The position numbers and the translations under genes were made by a program. From Sambucus nigra (lineage: Eukaryota > Streptophyta > Magnoliopsida > Dipsacales > Adoxaceae), in NCBI GenBank assembly GCA_949130495.1, contig OX422221.1:24377917-24441916 (forward strand): 64,000 bases of DNA, written 5' to 3'. Positions 22,401-32,287 of this stretch are shown piece by piece. Below the pieces are notes generated by a model that worked only from the letters and a program-made list of their open reading frames with translations, was not told the DNA's origin and did no database searches. Positions within the stretch are counted from its first letter, which is position 1. Every line of letters starts with the position of its first letter.

Positions 22401-23605
22401 ACTTGATTAGGACTGAAGCGAGGAACAATAACTGTCTCCCCAACATGTGAGATTGGTAACTTTGAGTTATTAGCGGTCACAACAACTTTCCTTCCTCTAT
22501 ACTCGGACACATCTGACAACTTCTTCTTGTCTCCAATCATATGATGGGAGCATCCTGAATCCAGAATCCAATCTTCTTCATAGTTGATAGTGTCAGACTT
22601 GGGAGCCGCGATGGGAGCAAACTCTGACTCTGTATCTTCTTCTGGAGAGACCACTGTGGTGGACTCAAATACTGAGAATGATGCTTTAAAATCCCATTCT
22701 TCATCATCACGAGTCTCTTGGTTGTTTGATGTTGCAACATTGCCTTATATAGACATATTCTTCTTGTGCTAACAATCTCTAGCATAGTGTCCCTTCTTTG
22801 CCCAAATGTAACATTCATTATTACGTTGCTTAAGGTTTTGTGAGTGACTGTGGTCCCTTCCTTTGTTTGATTGAGCTCTCCCTACACGTGAGCTTCTTTT
22901 TTGTTGTCGTGAGGCTGAGTTATGCTTCCTCCAACTTTTCTCGTGCTCCGATCCTCTTGCAACATTCTGGCCTCCAGCTCTCCTTCTTCCATTGCTGAAA
23001 AGTGCCTCCCCACTCATTTGTTTCATTAATATCTCTTGATTAGCCAATAAATTTTCCAACTCAACTAGGGTGGGCTGAGTTGGCCAACCACGTATTGCCA
23101 TAATAAATCCATTATATTCGGGCTTTAGGCCACGAATAATTATTCTCCTCATACGTGGTTCATTAATTTTTTATTTGGGATCAAGCAAAGAAATTTCTTG
23201 ACGCAAATCTTTAATTTTCTTAAAGTATTGGCTGATGGTCATACCTTCCTGAGTGGTAGTCATTAATTCGTTCTCCAACATCTGCAAGCGTGCATCATTC
23301 ACCTTTAAGAAGAGAGAGGCAAGAGTGTCCCACGCGTCCTTCGGTGTCCTCGCATCCTTGATATGAACCAATAATTCTGGGTCTACTAATATTTTGAGTG
23401 CGTACATAGCTTTACCTACTTTTATTTTCCATTTTCTTAAAGCCTCGGCATTTTCTTGAGATGGTGGTGTAGTATCGCTACCACCAACCGTTTCCCAAAG
23501 ATCTTGTCCTTCCAAGTAGGACATCATGTAGGTGCTCCAAATTTCGTAATTGGTGTGGTTTAATTTTCCAAACCCGCCACCAAACGTGTTAACCAAGTCT
23601 GGCAT
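19433..23605 (-). pseudogene. Copia element 2 gag-pol polyprotein
   Basis: The polyprotein would supply capsid, protease, integrase, reverse transcriptase and RNase H. From the likely ATG at 23605-23603: gag (NHTNYEIWSTYMM), a zinc knuckle at about 22770-22812 (CYIWAKKGHYARDC, second Cys replaced by Trp), protease (WILDSGCSHHM), integrase ([31 protein letters not shown]), reverse transcriptase (WQMDVKNAFLHG, VYVDDLIIT) and RNase H ([24 protein letters not shown]). Stops at 23171, 22769, 22745, 22166, 21550, 20377 and 19711 are all in one frame. Frameshifts occur in an A-run near 21826 and by one missing base near 19628. Apart from the knuckle, catalytic residues are intact. Confidence 0.93.
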
Positions 23606-23737
23606 AATCACGTCCTTAAACTGGTCCCTGACCAATTATGCTGACACATTCCCAGACTATTTTTAATCCGTTGACAGTACTTCGTTTTAGCAGCACCCCA
23701 ATAGCGGTCCCTGACTGTTTGTCTCTGATACCAAAAT

Positions 23738-24197
23738 TGTTGAATAAAAAAAATGCCCAAGCGGTGAACCACAAATAATGATATTTTATTACACAAAAAT
23801 AATTGTACAAATTTGAGTACAATTATTGACTCACAAAATACACACTCAAATGACCCATTAATATTACAAAAGTGACTCAATATTTAGGATGCAATTTTAT
23901 GACCCAAATACATACTTCACTTACTTTAAAGACACTCACTATTTATTTGGACACTCACTTATTACTTTCTCTCACTTATTTCTCTCTTTGCTTGCTTGCT
24001 TGATTAGAAATTGGTACAATGCTCCATATATATAGTGATATATGTCGGTGGCTTAATGATTTATAGCTACAACATTGTGGTGGTGGAGGAGCTTTCCAGG
24101 AATGGAAAATTCTGGATAGAGAAGGACATGGGTAGAATAATCTGTAGAGAGAGAGAGGGAGAGGAGAGAGGGGGTGGTGCCTGTGTTTTCTTTAACA
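23738..24197 (-). repeat. 5' LTR of copia element 2
   Basis: 460 bp, closely similar to the left LTR, differing by substitutions and a few small indels. The element is therefore relatively young compared with copia element 1. Confidence 0.93.
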
Positions 24198-24756
24198 AGA
24201 GTTACCCTATCATCTCACACATGATGCCCTGCTCCTGCCGCATCATGCATGGCATCATCAAGCCTTGAATATTCTGTTGGATTGCATATATAGAAGGACA
24301 TTTCCTTTCATTTCACGTGTAAAAGGACATTCCCTGACATTGAACCTTTAAAAGAACTTCCTATTGTATTTGAGAGAGTGAGAGTCTCTCCATATTAAAT
24401 GTTGTTGTTGTGTAGAGTCTCTTAATGGTCTTAATGGCTTCTGCCCCTACACATTAATTAAACTTCTCCAATTGCACTTGTTTTCCATATCTATACTTCA
24501 GATTCATAACTCGAAGCTAAATAGGCCTCTTTAACCTTATTATTATATTTTATCACAAGTTGCTTATCAAAAGGAGAATTTATAGCTCGGAATTCGCATC
24601 CTTACCTAACTCCTACAGTCTCTATATCTTGCAAATAAACCTCTTTAGAGGTAGCATTACCCTTAGGATTAGCAGCCATTACTACCCATTGTTGGGGAGG
24701 TTTACTATCTATTCTCAAAGCGTTCCTATTATACATTTTGTCATGGTGTAACACCT

Positions 24757-25010
24757 TGCATTACTTATTTGCATGACCTTGCCATAAGCAATGAATACAA
24801 TATTCAGGAATATTTTCGTAAGATAATTTTTGCCCGAATACAAAATATCCACAACCAATCCCCATACTAGAAGGAAGAGTTTTTAGACATCCAACAATGA
24901 TTGAAAGACATGCAAGATTTGGATGAGTCCCATAGTCGCATTAAGTTTAAAGGGTTTACCAATTATCTAAGCCAATGAAAATATGAATTCTTTTTTTATT
25001 TTATGGTACT
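24757..25010 (-). pseudogene. Second LINE ORF1 remnant with zinc knuckle
   Basis: Reading leftward the minus strand gives THPNLACLSIIVGC, then FGQKLSYENIPEYCIHC and QGHANK followed by a stop and CK, matching the DUF4283 C-terminal part and CX2CX4HX4C knuckle of plant L1 ORF1. Coding similarity fades on both sides (24450-25560 may all belong to the element). It is distinct from the fragment at 7976-8805 and from the LINE tail at 25635. Confidence 0.65.
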
Positions 25011-25572
25011 TTTATCATAAAACTGTTTTGGCAGGAATGGAAGCGCTACCCAAATACTGGCAATTGAGGATTGGGCATTAGCCCTAAATTCAAAGAGCCA
25101 AATTAAAAACCCTCACAAAGTACTTAGTAATATAGAATTGTTCACCAAGCCACGAGTGGTGGAGATCTTCCTCCCAATTAAATTGAATTAAGACATGGTT
25201 CTTGTCTAGGGTACTGGTAGAAACCCCAATTCAAAATAAAAATGAGACACTTACCTTCTTCATAAAGTGTAGGCCTTCCGCGGGGAACCTTCCTCTTATG
25301 TCTGATCAAATGGGGTATCAAGAATCTTAATATCAACTAAGAAGAAAAGCACTAGTTCAACTCATGATGTTCAGTGGAACGAAAAGATGCTTAAGTGATG
25401 ATTAAACCACCAACACAAATGATATAGTTGTATCAGGAATAAAGATTAAATTAATTGAACAAGGAGGGTGTCGCAAGAAGGAAGGGTGATTGCACTAATC
25501 AAAGGATTGTAATAGTAAATAAGGATGGCGACCTCCTTAGAGGAGGCAGCCGGGGATGCCATGCAGTCGTAA

Positions 25573-25634
25573 AATTGCCCTAGTTGCATATCAATAATTT
25601 AGGACAAATAGGACGAAATTGCCCTAGTTGCATA
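25573..25634. repeat. 44-bp direct repeat before the LINE insertion
   Basis: AATTGCCCTAGTTGCATA occurs at 25573-25590 and 25617-25634, 44 bp apart. The second copy supplies the left target-site duplication of the LINE tail. Confidence 0.85.
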
Positions 25635-25960
25635 CAAACCATCTTTTTCTTCATTGCACGGTGACGAGAGGACTTTGGGATATCTGCTTAGCCATTTCTA
25701 AGACCGTATGGGTTATGCCTGCGTCAGTGAGGGATCTTTTAGAGGCGTGGATGCCTCCTTGGGGGTGGGGGGGAGACAAAAGGGTTTGGCGTTTGGTTCC
25801 TCACTGCATTATGTGGACTATATGGAAGGAGAGGAATGCTAGTTGTTTTGAAGGTATGGAGATGGAGCCCTCAAGACTTCGTTATCTATTCTTAAGCACT
25901 CTTCTTAGCTGGTCGGAGGGGAAGATCTCTGTCACGACTCAATTTTTGGAGGAGATCTGA
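25635..25960 (+). pseudogene. LINE ORF2 C-terminus (zf-RVT-type region)
   Basis: About 108 codons are open up to TGA at 25958-25960. NHLFLHCTVTRGLW fits the zinc-binding reverse-transcriptase C-terminal region of plant L1 ORF2, and WRLVPHCIMWTIWKERNAS with CFEG matches its conserved W-rich block. The frame is intact but lacks the endonuclease and polymerase, so it has no activity. Confidence 0.85.
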
Positions 25961-26107
25961 TCGGTGATATGATGCAGGAGTCTATCTAGTATGTGTGCGT
26001 GTTATCTTTTTAGTTCATTTCTAGTTTCCCATATATTTCTTTTAATTTGTATAATCCCTGTATACGATTGGCTTTAGTAAATTCATTTAATTATCAAAAA
26101 AAAAAAA
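25635..26107 (+). mobile_element. 5'-truncated LINE (L1-type) 3' end with poly(A) tail
   Basis: The insertion runs from 25635 to an A-run ending at 26107 and is flanked by AGTTGCATA (25626-25634 and 26107-26115). It contains the last part of ORF2 and a 135-bp 3' UTR. Severe 5' truncation, an A-tail and a 9-bp duplication are the hallmarks of target-primed reverse transcription. Confidence 0.85.
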
Positions 26108-26191
26108 GTTGCATATTATTGGTGTGGAGATATTACTACTACTCTCTGCAAAAGGTGTACACTATATGGATGCCGAAAGGAAGATAAGGTT

Positions 26192-27558
26192 TGTGACACT
26201 CCACCTATTAAAATACTCGGTGGCCAGCCCTTTATCAAAATAAAACATTGGTCTCATATGACTCATTCTTAGCATCACTTTCGAAATATATTTCTAAAGT
26301 TACTAACCACCTATTAGTTAAATGGACTGGTGCCAAATTTTATCTTTCATTAATTAACAACATGCAAAAATAAAATACTAATAAAACCGTCCACACAAAT
26401 AAAATCTCAAATCAACACACGACATATATATAAATAAATTAGACCGAATAAACCATTGGTTCTCAAAAATTAAATTCAATAATAAAACTGAAATAATAAA
26501 CTGGATGCACATGGTCTAATGAATAAACTGAAATACTAAATCTGAGGGTGACATGCCCAATTGAATACTGAATAAAGTTCCTACACTAAAAATAAATGAA
26601 CTAAGCGTCTATAGCAAAATCCTGTAACTTTCACACGAGCTGCAGCTACGCATCCCGGGATAGAATCCTCAAGCTGGGCGTCCCTGTGGTTGGACACATA
26701 AAATATTTTGGAAAATATTTTGACATGGGTTAGAACCCAAGTAAAACATTTTCAAAATATTTAGCAAGCAGTTAAATTGTAATTAATTAAATATGCATGC
26801 ACACTTTTCATATTTAAGCAAGTGTCTTAGTCTCTTGAGGTATAACTCTCCCCTCATCTAATGTGCACACCTAACATTTGCCTTTCTAACCTCCCTAGTT
26901 ATGCTACCCCACCAAACTAGCCTTATTACACCTCTTTCCATCGCAACACTCTAACCCGAGTATTCTTACTTTGATTATTAAGTCAGCTACTCATTAACTT
27001 CTTAATCAGTTCAACTATATTAAGTAATATAACGTTCGCACTAGTTTTATAAAAAAAAACTATTTTTTAATCGTATAACTTTCACATTGGTTATATAAGA
27101 AATACATTCACACTTCTGCATTAATCCTATATATAGTTATCTACTCATATTATATATGTACTAGTATACTACAACATTCACACACATGTCAATTATAATA
27201 TCCATCCATTCCCGAGTAATAACTCACCGAATGCTATCTCTAAAATGCTATTATATCCCATGTATGTTCACTCTAACCCAGTTATGTCAAGTTGGACTCA
27301 CTTACGATCTTGGGTAAAAATACTGCAAACGTAGTGGAGGCGGTCATATTCCTCCCGAAAGTGAGATCGAATCATACCCAAAGTGTCTCACCACGGAAAA
27401 TAAATCACACAATAAAACATCAGGCGATATGATTTGCAGACAATACTCTCCCTGCATTCACTAGCCAAGAGATTTACCCACATCGCACAACGTCCTATTA
27501 TAGGACTCGAGGGGTATGTATTCCTATAAATATCATTCAAACCGATATTTATAAATCT

Positions 27559-27608
<50 letters not shown>

Positions 27609-29223
27609 AAAAGTTCAACTGACTCGTGCTTAACATCCTTAGCACTAGCCCAAAATACCCGAGTCTATTTTCCAACTCTTAGTTCCATAATCATTAACTT
27701 ACATTTATATGTGTCACAACATATTTTTATTCAAGATACTAAGCATATCTCAATCCAGCCCGTATCCAAATTTCATCCGAAATTCCCTTTCGAATCCGTT
27801 CATATATTTTGGAGTGATATTCATCCTAAACACTCATAAATTCATTCCCATCTAATTCCAAGGTAAAAATAATGTTCCTTAATATTTTTCGGAGTCCTAC
27901 ACTCATCTACAGACACCCCTAAATAATCCAAATTTGATTTTTTATGAAGGATTTCGATCTCAGACACCCTTCCATAATAAATTCGTTAATAATATAAAAA
28001 AATCAAAAAAATACGAGGTCGGTGCCGAAACGATCGTAACGAAAAGATCTACAATTCCATATTTTGGACAAGCACGTAAACTGAACCGGTTCATCCAGGA
28101 AAGCCTCAAAATCAAACTGGTTTGTCGTACAAGATCTGCAAACCATCTGCTTCTCTAACTCATTTTTTCTCCATTTTTGTCCACTCAAACGTCCATGGAT
28201 TCATCCCAAACTTTAACCAAAGTGTAACCAATGTTTATACCACAACTAAAACCAATTCTAATCATAATAGTAACCCCAAGCATCATTGATTTCGATAATC
28301 ATTCCAAAGTTTACAAATTGCGATTAAACAACAATTAAGTAATCCTCTTCTTAAATTCGATTTCACCATCATCATTCAAACGAAGTTCACTTCTGGATTT
28401 CGAACATGGATTTGATTCTAATAGCAATACATGACAACTCATCATCAATCTTGTGATTAATTTACACAAGGTGTTAAATTCATCAAAAACTCATTTCATA
28501 TGACAACCCTCCCCAAAAATGGATTTGTCAACACATACCATAATATGAACATGAAATTCTTCCATTTAAAGCAAAAGCAAGTTTAACCACTTGCCTTATA
28601 GGATTCGTAGAGTCTGATTGCATGTAGAAGATGATGAATGTGACGAAGCACACCCGAATCCCCTTTGAATTTGGTCTCTAAAGCCTTCTGTTTTTATTCC
28701 TTCCCCCTTCTCTCATTTTCTGGGGTTTTATATTTGAGTTGTGGATGCCTCTACCTCCAACACTAAGGTTTAAAACTCTTAATCCCGAAATTAAGCTAAT
28801 GGGCCAAGCCCAAATGGGCCGAACACTCCCGTGTGGGCTAGGTTATGTCTAAAAAGGTACTAGGACCCAACTACTACCCCTAGGTACACTATTCTAACTA
28901 TCTCACCCCTTTAGGAAACAACCGTGACCTCAAAATTTCCATATGAGTCACCCTACAATAAAGTCCTATCTCGACCCCAAATAGTCTAGACTGACTACCG
29001 GTTGAGATAAAATACCGTCACGTCAATATCACTCGCTAGGACGTAAAATTAATAACTTACTATTCACTTAGTAATTATATTTCATAAACATTAACCATTA
29101 ACTCTTCTGATTAATGTTTTAATTAAAACATAATAATTAATTCAATTCAATTACGACACATTTGTCATTTAACATTACCCAAATTAATTAAATAATAAAT
29201 ACTCTAAAATACTGGGTGTTACA
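26192..29223 (-). repeat. 3.0-kb LTR of the minus-strand Tekay element
   Basis: On plus it runs from TGTGACACTCCACC to ACTGGGTGTTACA. It shares the block GTAGTGGAGGCGG (about 27332) with the LTR at 34480-37003 (reverse orientation, about 35930). A (TA)n microsatellite occupies 27562-27602. Confidence 0.85.
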
Positions 29224-29258
29224 TACTTTCCCCTTACAGAGGAATATCATCCCCAAAA

Positions 29259-29649
29259 TTAGGATGTACCTAAGTTGAATAACTCTGTATACTTCTCTCG
29301 CAAATCCTCCTCCCGCTCCCACGTCGACTCGTCAACATTGTGGTTCCCCCACTGGACTCGAACCAAGGGTACCGCCTTAGACTGTAGCTTACGCTCACTA
29401 CGATCAAGTATCGCCATTGGTCTCTCCTCATAAGAGATATCTGGCTGTAAATTGTTCTCATCTAATGGAACGTGCCAAAAGTCCCTCTCGGTCCTCCGAT
29501 ACTTCTTTAGCGATGACACGTGAAACACATCATGAATCCGTTCCAGATGCTCGTGTAGACTTAGCCTATATGCAGCTGATTCCACCCTCTCAATTATAAA
29601 AAAGCATTCCACAAGTGGGGCCCATAGGTTCATCCAAAAAAGCATTTAC
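29259..29649 (-). pseudogene. Tekay integrase C-terminus and chromodomain-like end
   Basis: The open minus-strand frame reads RVESAAYRLSLHEHLERIH, then DVFHVSSLKKY, then RPMAILDRSERKLQSKAVPL and WEREEDLREKYTELF. This matches the integrase tail and chromodomain-like module of Tekay pol, which directs integration to heterochromatin. It is intact in frame but truncated upstream at about 29649. It is closely similar in layout to 43741-44088. Confidence 0.88.
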
Positions 29650-30985
29650 TAGTAAAGAGTTTACCTCTCCTTACCTCAAAAGTGGAAAATTTGTGCGACT
29701 AATAATCAAACGATAGTATTTTTGGCGTTTGAAAATATAGCCAACTCCAGTGAGTTGATTAGGTATCTCAGGGAACCAAGCCGGGTCCGATCATGAGTTG
29801 TGAAGTAGACATATTTGGTCTAACTCATCATAAATATCAGTGAATCAATCCAAATAGGCCTATATATCGAAGACTCGTCTGAAACTGAGTACTCGGGCTT
29901 CCACTTGCCACTCGTTTGGTTTTTTTCTATGCAATTTGTCTCGTTTAGCTATAGGTATTTTAACTGTGGGTAAGATATAATTATTTATATATAAGTTTAT
30001 ATTTTTCAACTTCTTTACATATTATTTTAATTAAAATATTTGGAGATCGCGTGCTTATGATTTTTGGAACGATTCAATTGATAAGTGCACCATGGGCAAG
30101 TATATCAGTTTGACAATGGTATGCATATTAAATTATACTTTTGTCATTCTCTAATCGATCCGAATTAGTACACTTATTTTCTATTCTTTTTAGAAAGAAA
30201 AAGTTTGGGCTCTCTAAATAGCATATCGTTACGTGTTCCTGAAAAAGATACCAAACCCGAGTTTAAAATTAGCAGGCCAATGAATTGCTACGCTAGTCTA
30301 TGGGATTTTCACGGGTCTTTCCATCTCCACGATAACAATTTAGATGTCTAGATGTTTGGGTAGAAAAAGACACATAGTACTCGTGGTCATATCCTTGCGG
30401 TCACGAGTCTTTTGACCGGTGTCTTAATACCATAGTCCTGTTGCATGTTATGATAGCCTAATTTATTTTCCATGTGTCCATGGTGGTGTATAGCATTCAA
30501 CGAAAGACCATTTGTTGATCTCAAGATGTTTTTTATTTTAATTAGTTGTTCAAAGAACGTTATATCTAAAACTCGATGAAGTGCTCTGCATTTTCACAGT
30601 TTATATTTTTTATAGGACATAACTAGACGTGTGATGCTCCTATAATATGTTGTGCTAAAAAGGAACATTTTCTTATAGATGACCAATATCTATTTCAAAT
30701 ATGTATTAATTAAGAAAGTATTTGACTACTAAATGATCAACAAATATATTGCCTTTATGAAAAGTGTTTAGCACCTTGATAGTTAAAGGGTTATAAAGGA
30801 AACTTTTGTCTTTGTAATAGGATTCAGGATAGGATTTTCCATGTGCCACTTACGTTTTGCTTAGTTTAGTTTGTTGAAACAGACGAAGATATTTTCACTC
30901 CTTTAAAATAGCTAAATATCTTAACACCCTAATTTTGTGCTATAATAATATGCGACAATAGATAATGACAAAGGCTGCAATGGAG
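29650..30985 (+). other. COMT intron sequence next to exon 3
   Basis: AT-rich intron DNA with no gene or repeat that I can identify. Short T-rich tracts and the acceptor for exon 3 lie at its end. Confidence 0.5.
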
Positions 30986-31050
30986 GTGTGGAACATGTTA
31001 GCGGAGATATGTTTGAAAGTGTTCCTAGTGGAGATGCCATTTTTATAAAG
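30986..31050 (+). pseudogene. COMT-like exon 3
   Basis: This 65-bp exon reads VEHVSGDMFESVPSGDAIFIK after completing the split Gly codon. The acceptor is AATGGAG|GTGTGG and the donor ATAAAG|GTAATT. The size and position match the short third exon of plant COMT genes. Confidence 0.85.
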
Positions 31051-31358
31051 GTAATTTTAAATCTTGCACTAACTAACACTTAGGCAGTGTTTGATAGGGG
31101 AAATTATAATAAATTTCAAAGACAAACAAGATATTTGAGATTTCCTAACCTATTTGTGTGTTTAATAGCATGTATATATGTTGGAAATGTTTTCCAGCTT
31201 ACACCATGGTACAACTAGGTTAAGTACATTGTAGAAATTTTCATTGGAAAGCTTTTCATTGGGGGAATGGCGTAAGAAAAAATGTCCCAAAAATTTATTT
31301 TCCTGTCAATTTTTCCATCACGCCCTATCAAAGATAACCTTATATATATATATATATT

Positions 31359-31391
<33 letters not shown>

Positions 31392-31990
31392 AAAGGTATG
31401 TATACATGAGTTAACAGACAATACAAACATCATATAAGGGCTTCTTTGGTATGTGTTGTGCCCAAAGGTAATGTGGGAAGCTATCCACCCTAATTTTTTG
31501 GGAATATAAAACTAGATACTAATGTTTGGTGTGAAAATAAAAACTATACAACTTTGACTAGCTTGAAGCGGGAAAAATGTAATTACCTATTCTAAATGTT
31601 TTTCATTATTAACTATAACTTTTTGTTTCATCTACTGTAATTTTTCTATTGAATATATTAAACACACCTTATTGCATTCACTGCAATTGTATGTGTTACA
31701 CATGAAAATTTCATGTGACTGGGACACCGCTATAACCGTAGAATAAATTGTGTCTATATAGGTGCTTTTATAACAAAAATTTAAGATCACTCCTCAAATA
31801 TTTTCTTTACCGCTCTAAAAAATATTTGAAGGATGTTATTATTAATAGAAAAAAGGTTATTGTGCATTATATTTCTCGTCCACCTTAATACGAGTTTCTG
31901 GATGCGTTCATGGTCTTGTGAATATTTAGGATTATTGTTTTCTCATTTGAGAATGTAATGTGTGGTAAATTGATACTGTCTTTTTGATAG
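31051..31990 (+). other. COMT-like intron 3
   Basis: This 940-bp intron runs from GTAATTTT to TTTTGATAG. It contains a mixed (TA)n and (TG)n microsatellite at about 31340-31392 and nothing else recognisable. Confidence 0.75.
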
Positions 31991-32287
31991 TGGGTACTTA
32001 TAAGTTGGAGTGATGATCACTGCATGAAAGTGCTCAAGAACTGCTACAAAGCATTGCCGAACAACGGTAAGGTAATAGTTGTGGATGCCATTCTTCCTGT
32101 GATTCCGAACACTAGTGCATCTGTGAGAAGCATGATGCAACTAGATCTTGTTATGATGACTAAAAGCTCAGGAGGAAAACAGCGCACCAAACAAGAATGG
32201 TTGGCTTTGGCTAAAGGAGCTGGATTTGGAGGCATTAGATTGGAGTGCCATGTCTTCAACTTATGGGTCATGGAGTTTTACAAGTAG
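31991..32287 (+). pseudogene. COMT-like exon 4 (catalytic C-terminus)
   Basis: It begins WVLISWSDDHCMKVLKN where active relatives read W(I/V)(C/L)HDWSDEHC, so the catalytic His is Ile. Further on VVDAILP replaces 'AECILP' (Glu to Asp) and GGKQRT replaces GGKERT (Glu to Gln). It ends VMEFYK and TAG, the normal family C-terminus. The frame is fully open, which suggests decay is recent or that selection acted on something other than catalysis. Confidence 0.87.

Larger units (their letters stand above)
18947..24197 (-). mobile_element. Ty1/copia element 2, full length, defective
   Basis: LTRs at 18947-19425 and 23738-24197, with target-site duplication AGAGT at 18942-18946 and 24198-24202. The primer binding site (minus TTTTGGTATCAGAGAC, near 23722-23737) is inside the right LTR and the polypurine tract (minus TTGAGGGGGAG, 19426-19436) inside the left one. 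All gag-pol domains are present in the order gag, protease, integrase, reverse transcriptase, RNase H. It sits inside the TRIM-like element and so is younger than it. Confidence 0.95.
18071..24440 (+). mobile_element. Small non-autonomous LTR element (TRIM-like), copy 1, split by copia element 2
   Basis: A left LTR-like block (about 18071-18254) and a right block (about 18826-18946) align: both contain AACATTCC(C/T)TT, CATACTCATTATTATTA or TATACTCATTATTATAA, and TTTGATAA. The left block is followed by ATTGGTATAAAAATG, which looks like a worn tRNA-Met primer binding site. The 570-bp interior has no clear frame. Copia element 2 (18947-24197) interrupts the right block, and 24203-24440 carries a further related LTR-like end (TTGTTGTTGTGTAG, CTGCCCCTACAC). 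A second copy lies at 48223-49013. Exact outer ends are uncertain. Confidence 0.5.
26192..29649 (-). mobile_element. 3' half of a Tekay/Del-type chromovirus (Ty3/gypsy)
   Basis: It comprises a 3.0-kb LTR, a polypurine tract (minus GTAAGGGGAAAGTA, 29224-29237) and the C-terminal end of pol. The body stops abruptly at about 29649, so gag, most of pol and the other LTR are missing. It lies in the COMT intron in antisense orientation. Long LTRs and a C-terminal chromodomain-like segment point to the Tekay/Del lineage. Confidence 0.85.
10017..32287 (+). pseudogene. COMT-family O-methyltransferase, exons 2-4, with a 20.7-kb intron and altered catalytic triad
   Basis: COMT-family enzymes move a methyl group from S-adenosylmethionine to phenolic hydroxyls. 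Exons 10017-10327, 30986-31050 and 31991-32287 join in phase to 224 codons, about the last 60% of a usual 360-residue enzyme; exon 1 was not found. Motif I (VDVGGGFG) is intact, and FDLPHVI and GKVIVVDAILPV are well kept. At the positions of alfalfa COMT His269, Glu297 and Glu329 the gene has Ile, Asp and Gln. The Asp after His269 is Ser. There is no stop or frameshift in the three exons. I infer a non-catalytic relic, or less likely a repurposed SAM-binding protein. The intron between exons 2 and 3 holds five transposon pieces. Confidence 0.85.

Noticed and set aside
27934..28188. Overlapping plus and minus frames in the Tekay LTR
   Set aside because: Short, mirror each other, no domain, and lie within an LTR.
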